64,000 bases of DNA from CBDCNH01 sp965219015 (GTDB taxonomy: Bacteria; Pseudomonadota; Alphaproteobacteria; Rhodobacterales; Rhodobacteraceae): positions 95,551 to 159,550 of the forward strand of contig CBDCNH010000017.1 in NCBI GenBank assembly GCA_965219015.1, given 5' to 3'. The notes below the pieces were generated by a model. That model had not been told where the DNA came from and made no database searches. It saw only the letters and a program-made list of their open reading frames with translations. Below, in pieces: positions 17,187-24,560 of the stretch. Numbering within the stretch: the stretch's first letter is position 1; each line of letters opens with the position of its first letter. The translations under genes and the position numbers were made by a program.

Positions 17187-17843
17187 TCAGACGATCTTCG
17201 CCACCCGCTCGAAGCCGAGCCGCGGGCCCCTCGGGCGCACCTCCGCGGGCTCGCCGTAACCGAGGTTGCAGAGCATGTCGGAGCGCCACGTCGTGCCGCT
17301 CATGAACGCGGCATCGGTGCGGTCGCGGTCGAAGCCCGACATCGGCCCGCAGTCGAGCCCGAGCGCGCGGGCGGCGAGGATGAAGTATCCCGCCTGCAGC
17401 GTGCCGTTGCGGCGCGCGCTGTCGGCGGCGCGCTCCGGCGCGTCTCGGAACGTCCCCGAGAAGTCCTTGGCCGGAAAGAGCTCGGGCAGGAGATCGTAGA
17501 ACGCCGCGTCGTGCGCGAGGATCGCCGTCACCGGCGCCCGCATCGTCTTGTCGACGTTGCCTTCGGAGAGGCAGGGCCGGAGCCGCTCCTTGGCCTCCGC
17601 GGAGCGCACGAAGACGATGCGGAGCGGCATCTGGTTGAGGCTCGTCGGCCCCCATTTCGCCAGCTCCCAGACCTCGGCGAGGAGCGCGTCCGGCACCTCG
17701 CGATCGGTGAACGCATAGTGCGTGCGGGCCTCGCGGAACATCGCGTCGAGCGTCGCGGGGTCGGCCTCGGCGAAGCGCGCGCGGGCGGCACGGACGGCTT
17801 CCCCGGCGGCGTGCGCGGCGGGGTTCGGCTGGTCTTCGGGCAT
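17187..17843 (-). CDS. Nitroreductase-family protein, malonic semialdehyde reductase type (RutE-like)
   Basis: This is a 218-residue FMN-dependent NAD(P)H reductase. The RutE/HadB-type markers are WELAKWGPTSLNQMPLRIVF (about 69-88), LSEGNVDKTMRAPVTAI, NGTLQAGYFILAARALGLDC and GPMSGFDRDR. RutE reduces malonic semialdehyde made in pyrimidine breakdown. No other rut genes are nearby, so a general nitro- or aldehyde-reductase role is also possible. The N-terminal 20 residues are an extension relative to the usual ~196-residue proteins. It is a single-gene unit. Confidence 0.78.
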   Translation of the reverse strand: MPEDQPNPAAHAAGEAVRAARARFAEADPATLDAMFREARTHYAFTDREVPDALLAEVWELAKWGPTSLNQMPLRIVFVRSAEAKERLRPCLSEGNVDKTMRAPVTAILAHDAAFYDLLPELFPAKDFSGTFRDAPERAADSARRNGTLQAGYFILAARALGLDCGPMSGFDRDRTDAAFMSGTTWRSDMLCNLGYGEPAEVRPRGPRLGFERVAKIV

Positions 17844-17945
17844 CGTCGGTCTCCTCAGGGGGTCGGCCCAGACCTAACACCCGCCCTCGCGCTTGCCACC
17901 CCGCCTCGCGTCGGGTAGCGCGCGGGAACCACGGGGAGGCGGCGC

Positions 17946-18161
17946 ATGGACATCCTCATCGGCATCGGCGCCGTCCTCGCGCTCGCGGGCGTGGCGGGGC
18001 TCGGCTGGTGCATCGCGCTGGCGCTCCGGGCGCGTCGGGCGGGGCTGCCGGAGCCGGAGCTCCGCGCGCGGCTGCAGCGCGTCGTGGCGGTCAACCTCGG
18101 CGCGCTCGGGCTGTCGGCGATCGGGCTGATGCTGGTCGTGGTCGGGATCGTGCTGGCGTAG
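17946..18161 (+). CDS. Small two-helix membrane protein, unknown function
   Basis: This is a 71-residue protein with two hydrophobic helices (MDILIGIGAVLALAGVAGLG and NLGALGLSAIGLMLVVVGIV) joined by a basic, Arg-rich loop (about 28-47). A GGGGAGG ribosome site lies at a good distance before the ATG. I do not recognise a family. It ends exactly at the stop of the converging hydratase/dehydrogenase gene with no gap. The good ribosome site and amphipathic layout support a real gene. Confidence 0.6.
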   Translation: MDILIGIGAVLALAGVAGLGWCIALALRARRAGLPEPELRARLQRVVAVNLGALGLSAIGLMLVVVGIVLA

Positions 18162-20234
18162 TCAGCCGTCGAGGCTGGCGAAGGTCGTGCCGTTCTTGAT
18201 CATCTCGGCGAGCATCGGCGCGGGGGTCCAGAACGGGTCCGTCGCGGCCCAGCGGGCGAGATCGCGGCGGAGGCCGAGGAGCCCCGCGCGGTCGGCGGCG
18301 TGCATCGGCCCGCCGCGCCGGCGCGGGAAGCCGTAGCCGAGGAGCAGCACCGCGTCGATGTCCGAGGCCGCGCGCGCGGTGCCGTCGGCGAGGAGCCGCG
18401 CGCCCTCGTTGACGATCGCCGCGAGCGCCGCGCGGGCGATCTCCGCGGCCGTCACGCCGCGCTCCGCGACCCCGTGCAAGCTCCGCTCGGCCGCGATGGC
18501 GGCCGCCGCCTCCGGGTTCGGGACCGGGCGCGCGCCGCCGTAGTCGTAGTACCCGCGCCCCGCTTTGCGGCCCAGCGCGCCGGCCGCGCAGAGCCGGTCG
18601 AGGATGGCGATGTCTCCGGCGGGAGGTGGCGCGGCCGCGAAGGCCCGCCTGCGCCGCGCCCAGGAGATGTCGAGCCCGGCGCGGTCGAGCGTCTCGTAGG
18701 GCCCGGCCGCGAAGCCGTAGCCGCGCATCGCCGCGTCGACCCCGGCGGGGGTCGCACCCGCGAGGAGCATCCGGTCGGTGGCGCCGCGATAGGCGGTGAG
18801 GATGCGGTTGCCGATGAAGCCCTCCGCCGCACCCGCGCGCACCGCGACCTTGCCGAGCCGCCGCGCGAGCGCAAAGCCGGTCGCGGTCACGTCGGGTCGG
18901 GTGGCGTGCCCCGGCACCACCTCGACGAGCCGCATGGCGTGGACGGGGGAGAAGAAATGCAGCCCGAGCACGCGGGTGGGGTCCGGCACGGCGGCGGCAA
19001 GGGCGTCGACGGCGAGATAGGACGTGTTGGTCGCGAGGATCGCCCCCGGTGCGGCGCGGCCCAAGCGCGCGAGGAGGTCGGCCTTGAGGCCCGCGTCCTC
19101 CGGCACCGCCTCGATCACGAGGTCGCTCGGCGCGAGATCCTCCACCGCCAGCGTCCCCGTCAGCCGTCCCCACGCCGCCTCGCGCGCCGCGGCTTCGAGT
19201 TTGCCGCGCGCGACGGCGGTCTCCTGCAGCCGGTCGATGCGGAGGAGGGCCGCTTCGAGCGTGCCCCGGTCGCGCTCAAGGAGCGTCACCGGGAGCCCCG
19301 CCGCGAGGAGCGCCGCGGCGATGCCGGCACCCATCAGCCCGCCGCCCGCGACGCCCGCACGCGCGACCGCGCGGGCGGCAGCATCCGGCGCCCCGCGCGC
19401 GGCGCGGCGCTCGGCGAAGAAGGCGTGGCGGAGCCCTGCGGCGGCATCGGAGGCGAGGCAGTCCTCGAAGGCCATGCGCTCGAACGCGGCGTGGGCGGCA
19501 TCGGGGAGGAGCAGTGCGGCCTCCACGCAGTCGATGATGCGGCCGGGCGCGGGGAGATCCGGGTCGCGCGGCAGGGTGCGGGCGGCGGCGACGGCGGCGA
19601 TCCAGGCGGCGGGATCCTGCGCCGGGGCCGCAGGGGGGGCAGGGTCCACCGGGGCCGCAGGGGCGGTGTCGATCAGCTCGCGCGCGAACGTCTCCGCCGC
19701 GGCGCCGAGCGGCGCCTCCGTCACCCGGTCGAGGAGCCCCGTCACCAGCGCCTCGCCCGCGTCGAGCGGCCGGCCGCCGAGCATGAGGTCGAGCGCCACC
19801 GCCGCCCCCACGAGCCGCGGCAGCCGCCGCGTGCCCCCCGCTCCGGGCAGGAGCCCCAGCGTCACCTCCGGCAACCCCAGGCGCGCACGGGGCGAGGCGA
19901 TCCGCGCCGTGGCCGCCAGCGCCAGCTCGCAGCCGCCGCCGAGCGCCGCCCCGTCGAGCGCCGCGACGACAGGGAGCCCGAGCGCCTCGATCCGGTCGCA
20001 GACGGTGGCGAGGAGCGGCGCTTGCGCCGGGCGCCCGAACTCGGCGATGTCGGCGCCCGCCGAGAACACCCGGCCCTCGGCGCCGAGCACCACCGCGCGC
20101 ACCGAAGGGTCCGCCGCGGCGGCGTCGAGCGCCGCCAGCAGCCCCTGCCGCACGCCAAGCCCGAGCGCGTTGACGGGCGGCGCCGCCAGCGTCACCACCA
20201 GCACCCCGTCGCGCAGCTCGTGCGTCACCGCCAT
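18162..20234 (-). CDS. Bifunctional enoyl-CoA hydratase / 3-hydroxyacyl-CoA dehydrogenase
   Basis: This is a 690-residue FadB/FadJ-type multifunctional enzyme of fatty acid beta-oxidation. The N-terminal crotonase domain (about 1-190) has FSAGADIAEFG for the oxyanion hole and GGCELALAA. The NAD-binding dehydrogenase domain begins at about 285 with VARAGVAGGGLMGAGIAAAL; TNTSYLAVDALA and GLHFFSPVHAMRLVEVV follow. The C-terminal domain has the paired 3HCDH segments GFIGNRIL and GYGFPRRRGGPM. In the NAD loop the usual G-x-G-x-x-G reads GGGLMGAG. The start was set at the ATG with GGGAGG upstream, nine codons inside the longest frame. It is monocistronic; no thiolase gene is adjacent. Confidence 0.87.
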   Translation of the reverse strand: MAVTHELRDGVLVVTLAAPPVNALGLGVRQGLLAALDAAAADPSVRAVVLGAEGRVFSAGADIAEFGRPAQAPLLATVCDRIEALGLPVVAALDGAALGGGCELALAATARIASPRARLGLPEVTLGLLPGAGGTRRLPRLVGAAVALDLMLGGRPLDAGEALVTGLLDRVTEAPLGAAAETFARELIDTAPAAPVDPAPPAAPAQDPAAWIAAVAAARTLPRDPDLPAPGRIIDCVEAALLLPDAAHAAFERMAFEDCLASDAAAGLRHAFFAERRAARGAPDAAARAVARAGVAGGGLMGAGIAAALLAAGLPVTLLERDRGTLEAALLRIDRLQETAVARGKLEAAAREAAWGRLTGTLAVEDLAPSDLVIEAVPEDAGLKADLLARLGRAAPGAILATNTSYLAVDALAAAVPDPTRVLGLHFFSPVHAMRLVEVVPGHATRPDVTATGFALARRLGKVAVRAGAAEGFIGNRILTAYRGATDRMLLAGATPAGVDAAMRGYGFAAGPYETLDRAGLDISWARRRRAFAAAPPPAGDIAILDRLCAAGALGRKAGRGYYDYGGARPVPNPEAAAAIAAERSLHGVAERGVTAAEIARAALAAIVNEGARLLADGTARAASDIDAVLLLGYGFPRRRGGPMHAADRAGLLGLRRDLARWAATDPFWTPAPMLAEMIKNGTTFASLDG

Positions 20235-20348
20235 GTCGGCCTCCCTTGCCGCGGCCAGCATGGCGCGCGCACCCGAAAAGGGAACCCCCGGCCTTTCCAG
20301 CCTGCGCGCCGCCCGCTAGGCTCGGGCGATGCCGCGCATGGAGACCGC

Positions 20349-20773
20349 ATGGACATCCGCCCGCTGACCGAGAGCTACGCCGTCTCGCCGCAGATCGCGC
20401 CCGGCGACATCCCCGCGATCAAGGCCGCGGGCTATGCCACGATCATCTGCAACCGCCCCGACGCCGAGGCGCCCGCGGGCAGCGACGCCGCGGCGGTGCG
20501 CGCCGCGGCCGAGGCGGCGGGGCTCGGCTTCGCGGCGAACCCGTTCACCTCCGCCACGCTCGACGCCGCCGCGGTCGCGCGCCAGGCGGAGGCGATCGCC
20601 GCCGCCCGGGCCCGGTCCTCGCCTATTGCGCGTCGGGCAACCGCTCCTCGGTGGTCTGGGGCCTCGCCAGCGCCGGCACGATGGAGACGGACGCGATCGT
20701 CGCCGCCGCCCGCGCGCAGGGCTACGACCTCGAGCCCATGCGCCGCGCCATCGAGGCCGCCGCGCGCGCATGA
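20349..20773 (+). pseudogene. DUF442/TIGR01244 phosphatase-like protein with one-base frameshift
   Basis: Frame 1 reads MDIRPLTESYAVSPQIAPGD and continues through AGYATIICNRPDAE to about base 20610. The remainder, with the cysteine-phosphatase-like loop GPVLAYCASGNRSSVVWGLA, lies in another frame and ends at 20773. The span is one base short of a whole number of codons, as from loss of one base in the CCGGGCCC run near 20610. Joined, it is a typical 141-residue member of the family of small phosphatase-like proteins that often work in sulfide or antibiotic-response contexts. An intact gene with a sequencing error is as likely as a true pseudogene. Confidence 0.72.
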
Positions 20774-20884
20774 CCGCGCGCCGCCGCGAACACGCGTGCA
20801 TGACCGCGCGCAGCTGGTCACACGCGCGCATGACCGCGCGACCGCGAACGCGCGCCGCCGCGAACGCGCGCGCATGGCCGCGCG
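20761..20884. repeat. Degenerate tandem repeat, 30-bp period, palindromic unit
   Basis: Near-identical 20-base blocks of the form CACGCGCGCATGACCGCGCG occur at 20761-20780, 20791-20810 and 20821-20840, with a fourth variant near 20867-20884. The first three are exactly 30 bases apart. The core CGCGCG-CATGAC-CGCGCG is nearly self-complementary. The array fills the gap between the DUF442 gene and marC and touches the former's stop codon. Confidence 0.65.
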
Positions 20885-20890
20885 GCGCCG

Positions 20891-21538
20891 GTGATCGAGG
20901 CCGCCGTCACCGCGTTCGTGACGCTCTTCGTCATCATCGACCCCATCGCGGTCGCGCCGCTCTTCGTCGCGCTCACGCGCGACATGGACGCGGGCCAGCG
21001 CCGGGCCGCGGCGATCCGCGCGTGCCTCGTCGCGGCGGGCGTGCTGACCGCGTTCGGGCTCGCGGGGCAGGCGCTCCTTGACGCCATCGGCATCTCGCTG
21101 CCGGCCTTCCGCGTCTCGGGCGGCATCCTCCTCTTCCTCATCGCCGTCGAGATGCTCTTCGAGCGCCGCACCCCGCGCCGCACGCGCTCGGCCACCGCCG
21201 ATCCTCACGCCGCAAAGGATGCGGCCGACGATGCGGCCGACGACCCCTCGATCTTCCCCATCGCGGTGCCGCTCATCGCGGGGCCGGGTGCGATGGCGAC
21301 GATGGTGCTCCTCGCGGCGCAGGATGCGCGCTGGGGCTGGCTGGTGGCGATCCATGCGATGATGGCGCTGGTCGTGGCCTTCACCGGCCTCCTCCTCGTC
21401 GCGGGCACCCGCATCGCGCAGCTCCTCGGCCCCAACGGCATCAACGTGGCGACCCGCCTCTTCGGCATCCTCCTCGCGGCACTCGCCGTGCAGATCGTGC
21501 TCGACGGGCTCGGGGTCTACGGGCTCCGGGCGCGGTGA
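20891..21538 (+). CDS. MarC-family integral membrane protein
   Basis: This is a 215-residue membrane protein with about six helices. FVTLFVIIDPIAVAPLFVAL, RVSGGILLFLIAVEMLF and FPIAVPLIAGPGAMATMVLL are the signature segments of the MarC/UPF0056 family. The family was once linked to multiple antibiotic resistance, but its transport role is unsettled. A charged, Asp- and Ala-rich loop (about 95-120) sits between helices three and four. The GTG start follows the repeat array directly and lacks a strong ribosome site, so the N terminus is moderately sure. Confidence 0.82.
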   Translation: MIEAAVTAFVTLFVIIDPIAVAPLFVALTRDMDAGQRRAAAIRACLVAAGVLTAFGLAGQALLDAIGISLPAFRVSGGILLFLIAVEMLFERRTPRRTRSATADPHAAKDAADDAADDPSIFPIAVPLIAGPGAMATMVLLAAQDARWGWLVAIHAMMALVVAFTGLLLVAGTRIAQLLGPNGINVATRLFGILLAALAVQIVLDGLGVYGLRAR

Positions 21539-21598
21539 CGTTCACCCTGATTGGCGGATGGCGCTGACAAGCACCCCGCGCGCGCCTATATTCCGTGC

Positions 21599-22180
21599 AT
21601 GGAAAGCACCGACCTCACGCGCGTCGTCTATCTGGTGCTGCTGGGCACCGTGCTCGTCGCGTACATGCTCGTGGCCAACCGCAACCGGCTCGGGACGCTG
21701 CTGCGGACGGCGATGCTCTGGGGCATCATCTTCGTGGGCGCGGTGGCGGCGGTCGGGCTCTGGACCGACATCCGCGACGACACCGTGCGCCGCGAGGCGA
21801 GCTTCTCGCCGGATGGCCGCATCGAGGTGCGGCGCGCGCCCGACGGGCATTTCTACCTCGACCTCGGGATCGACGGCGCGACGGTGAGCTTCGTCGTCGA
21901 CACCGGCGCGGGCGACATGGTGCTGAGCCAGGCCGACGCGAAGGCCGCCGGCCTCGACCCCGGCGCGCTGCGCTACACCGGCCTCGCGCGCACCGCCAAC
22001 GGAACCGTCCGCACCGCGCGCGTGCGGCTCGACGAGGTGCGGCTCGGCGACCATGTGGACACCCGCGTGCCCGCCTTCGTCAACGAGGGCGAGCTCGACA
22101 CCTCGCTCCTCGGCATGGGCTATCTCCGCCGCTTCGCGCGCATCGAGATCGCGGGCGACCGGCTGATCCTGACGCGCTGA
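21599..22180 (+). CDS. Membrane-anchored retropepsin-like aspartic protease (TIGR02281 family)
   Basis: This is a 193-residue protein with two N-terminal membrane helices (VYLVLLGTVLVAYMLVA and LWGIIFVGAVAAVGLW) and a C-terminal retropepsin-like domain (about 75-190). The active-site motif is SFVVDTGAGDMVLS; most relatives have DTGAS. The hydrophobic-hydrophobic-Gly piece appears as LLGMGYLRRF. Such single-domain proteases are known from alphaproteobacteria and rickettsiae and act as dimers. The substrate is unknown. The start was placed at the ATG giving MESTDLTRVV; a longer frame upstream adds nothing family-like. Confidence 0.78.
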   Translation: MESTDLTRVVYLVLLGTVLVAYMLVANRNRLGTLLRTAMLWGIIFVGAVAAVGLWTDIRDDTVRREASFSPDGRIEVRRAPDGHFYLDLGIDGATVSFVVDTGAGDMVLSQADAKAAGLDPGALRYTGLARTANGTVRTARVRLDEVRLGDHVDTRVPAFVNEGELDTSLLGMGYLRRFARIEIAGDRLILTR

Positions 22181-22254
22181 CTGCGACACCCTGCCGCCCG
22201 AACCGGCGGCCTGGACACGGGTTGGACCGGAGCACGCCAACCTGGAGACAGCCC

Positions 22255-23262
22255 ATGTCCGATGACCTCCCCCTCTCGCGCCGCCACGTCCTCGGCGGCG
22301 CCGCCGCGATGACCGCCGCGGCCGCCGCAAGCGCCGCCTCGGGACAGACCACCGCCGCGGCCGCGACGAAGGCGACCGCGGCCCCGCTCGAGGATCCGAC
22401 GACGAAGTACCCCGCGCCGCCCTTCAAGGCGCAGAGCCAGCCCTTCCCCGGCCTCGCCTCGAAGATGGAGCCGCGCCCCGACCACGGCGAGGAGAGCTAC
22501 ACGGGCTCGGGCCGGCTCGTGGGGCGGCGCGCGCTCATCACCGGCGGCGACAGCGGCATGGGCCGCGCCGCCGCCATCGCCTTCGCGCGCGAGGGCGCCG
22601 ACGTGGCGATCAGCTATCTGCCCGCCGAGGAGCCGGACGCCGAGGAGGTCATCGCGCTCATCAAGAAGGCGGGCGGCAAGGCGCTGGCGCTGCCGGGCGA
22701 CATCCGCGACGAGGCGCAGTGCACCGGGATGGTGGAGCAGGCCGCGGCGGCGTTCGGCGGGCTCGACATCCTCGTCAACAACGCCTCGCGCCAGCAGACC
22801 CAGCCGCGTCTCGAGGACATCACCACCGAGGCGTTCGACGCCACCATGAAGACCAACATCTACGCGACCTTCTGGATCACGAAGGCCGCGCTGAAGCATC
22901 TGGTGCCGGGCTCGGTCATCATCCAGACCACCTCCGAGCAGGCCAACGACCCGTCGGAGGATCTGGTGGACTACGCGATGACCAAGGCCGCGTTCACCAA
23001 CTTCACGCGCTCGATGGCCAAGCAGCTCGCGGCGCGCGGCATCCGCGTGAACGGCGTGGCGCCGGGGCCGATCTGGACGCCGCTGCAGGTTTCGGGAGGC
23101 GCCACGCAGGAGAAGCTGGTGGGGTTCGGCGGCAAGACCCCGATGGGCCGACCCGGCCAACCCGCCGAGCTCGGCTCGATCTACGTGCAGCTCGCCGCCG
23201 CCGACGCGAGCTACGCCACTGGCCAAGTCTACGGCGCGATGGGCGGCAACGGCACGCCCTGA
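22255..23262 (+). CDS. SDR-family oxidoreductase with Tat-like leader
   Basis: This is a 335-residue short-chain dehydrogenase/reductase of the YghA/YdaD type. The Rossmann loop is ITGGDSGMGRAAAIAF (about 95-110), NNAS is near residue 178, and the catalytic Tyr-Lys is YAMTK at about residues 241-245. The N terminus, LSRRHVLGGAAAMTAAAAA, has paired arginines followed by an Ala-rich stretch, as in Tat leaders. The next 40 residues (PAPPFKAQSQPFPGLASKM) are the family's usual pre-domain. It is a single gene with an ATG at a normal distance from GGAGAC. Confidence 0.82.
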   Translation: MSDDLPLSRRHVLGGAAAMTAAAAASAASGQTTAAAATKATAAPLEDPTTKYPAPPFKAQSQPFPGLASKMEPRPDHGEESYTGSGRLVGRRALITGGDSGMGRAAAIAFAREGADVAISYLPAEEPDAEEVIALIKKAGGKALALPGDIRDEAQCTGMVEQAAAAFGGLDILVNNASRQQTQPRLEDITTEAFDATMKTNIYATFWITKAALKHLVPGSVIIQTTSEQANDPSEDLVDYAMTKAAFTNFTRSMAKQLAARGIRVNGVAPGPIWTPLQVSGGATQEKLVGFGGKTPMGRPGQPAELGSIYVQLAAADASYATGQVYGAMGGNGTP

Positions 23263-23269
23263 CGCGCGG

Positions 23270-23642
23270 TCAGGGCGCGGCGGTGGTCGCGCTCGCCATG
23301 AGGTGCATCGTCCCCGCGGGGGTGATCTCGGCCGTGCCGCCCAGGCAGGCGACGTGGGCGGCCTCGTCGAGCGTGCCGCCCGCGCCGAGGTACGTGGTGA
23401 CCATCGTAGCGCGCGCCGCGTCTTGGCGGTGCGGTGCAAGCACACCGCAGCGGCCTTCGTCGAGGCGGTGACGAACGCGCCCGGAGCGTCGAAGGCGCCT
23501 TCGCTAAAAGCCGTGCTCACGCCCGCGAGCTCGGGGGTCGCGGCGAGCGTCAGCCCGGCCGCGTCCACCCGCTCGATAAGCGCGTCCGCTGCCCGCGCCG
23601 CGGCCGGTCGCGGGCGCGGCGGCGAGCCCGAGGTCGGTCGCA
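23270..23642 (-). pseudogene. Decayed coding remnant, family not recognised
   Basis: On the minus strand two frames together read like a once-coherent protein end. One gives AADALIERVDAAGLTLAAT and continues through DAPGAFVTASTKAAAVCLH. After a frame change near 23420-23435 the other gives MVTTYLGAGGTLDEAAHVAC and LGGTAEITPAGTMHLMAS before a stop. Codon choice in both is gene-like and the patch has no other gene. I cannot name the family. A true intergenic region with chance frames is the alternative. Confidence 0.35.
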
Positions 23643-23711
23643 TCGCGTGGCCCGGATGGCAGTGACGGGAACGACCGGTTCGGATCGTCTTGCGGCCGGG
23701 CAGCGGCCCGC

Positions 23712-24111
23712 GTGGTGCTCGGGCCCGACGCGATGAAGGCGGTGTTCCGGCGGCGGGGCCACGCGGGCACCGGCATCGACGATCTCGTCGCCGCGAGCGG
23801 CGCCTCGCGGACGACGCTCCACCGGCTCTTCGGCGACAAGCGCGCGATGCTGGCCGCGACCCTCGCGGATGCCGCGATGCGGATACGCACGGCGCCGGTC
23901 TTCCTCGCCGCCTCCGCCGACCGGCTCGCGGATGCCGCGGCACCCGACGGCTGCCTGCGCTGCACCGCGACGCCGGAGCGCGCCGGGCGCGGCGGGGGCG
24001 CTGGCAGCGGTCCTCGTCGCGGTGGTCAACGGCATGGTCATGCCGGCGCGCGGCGGCGCGGACCGCGCGGTGCCTGGCGGCGTGATCGCCGCGGCGCTGG
24101 CGCGGACCTAG
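23712..24111 (+). pseudogene. Broken TetR/AcrR-family regulator remnant
   Basis: The helix-turn-helix of a TetR-family regulator is clear: AVFRRRGHAGTGIDDLVAAS followed by GASRTTLHRLFGDKRAMLAA. The ligand domain is mostly missing. A short piece with DGCLRC survives, and the last helix, ALAAVLVAVVNGMVMPARGG, is in a different frame. It looks like an internally deleted and frameshifted gene. It lies beside another degenerate patch, so this interval is decaying as a unit. Confidence 0.6.
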
Positions 24112-24560
24112 CCCGCCTCCGCCGTCATCGCCCAGCGGCCCGAGGCCTCGGACCAGTACTGCGCGCCGACGCCCGCCGCGGCGAGCGCGCGCCACTGCCC
24201 GCGTGCGGCCTCGACGGCGGCGGGGTCGGTGCCGTCGAACACCACGCAGGCGCGGTCGAGCGCCGCGGCCTCGGCAGGGTCGAGCGCCGCGCCGTCCACC
24301 GCGAGGACGCAGGTCGCGCCGTTGGCCGCGTCCCCGGTCGTCAGCAGCACCGGCTGGTCGGCTGCGTGCGGTGCCTCGGCAAGGCCGTGCGGCAGCCAGG
24401 CGGGCCCCGGCCCCCAGAGTGCCGCGTCGAGGGCGCGGAGGCGCTCGGCGTCCGTCCCGCGCACCGCGACACGCCAGCCGCGCTCAAGCGCGCGCTCGGC
24501 CACGCGCGTCACGATCGCCGCGGCGGGCGACCGCGTGAGGTGGTAGAAGAGGACCGGCAT
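24108..24560 (-). CDS. holC: DNA polymerase III subunit chi
   Basis: This is a 150-residue protein starting MPVLFYHLTRSP, the usual HolC N terminus, with GWRVAVRGTDAERLRALDAA and PVLLTTGDAANGA as further family positions. Chi belongs to the clamp-loader complex and contacts SSB during replication. Its ATG overlaps the pepA stop by one base (TGATG), and pepA-holC linkage is common in proteobacteria. The C terminus ends at RWAMTAEAG. Confidence 0.85.
   Translation of the reverse strand: MPVLFYHLTRSPAAAIVTRVAERALERGWRVAVRGTDAERLRALDAALWGPGPAWLPHGLAEAPHAADQPVLLTTGDAANGATCVLAVDGAALDPAEAAALDRACVVFDGTDPAAVEAARGQWRALAAAGVGAQYWSEASGRWAMTAEAG

Noticed and set aside
20761..20884. CRISPR array
   Set aside because: Spacers between the units are only about 10 bases and are themselves similar. 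The units drift and no cas genes are near.
18300..20894. Very long open frame on the plus strand opposite the hydratase/dehydrogenase gene
   Set aside because: In DNA this GC-rich, antisense frames stay open by chance. The translation is Arg/Gly/His-rich without any family motif, while the minus strand gives a complete enzyme.
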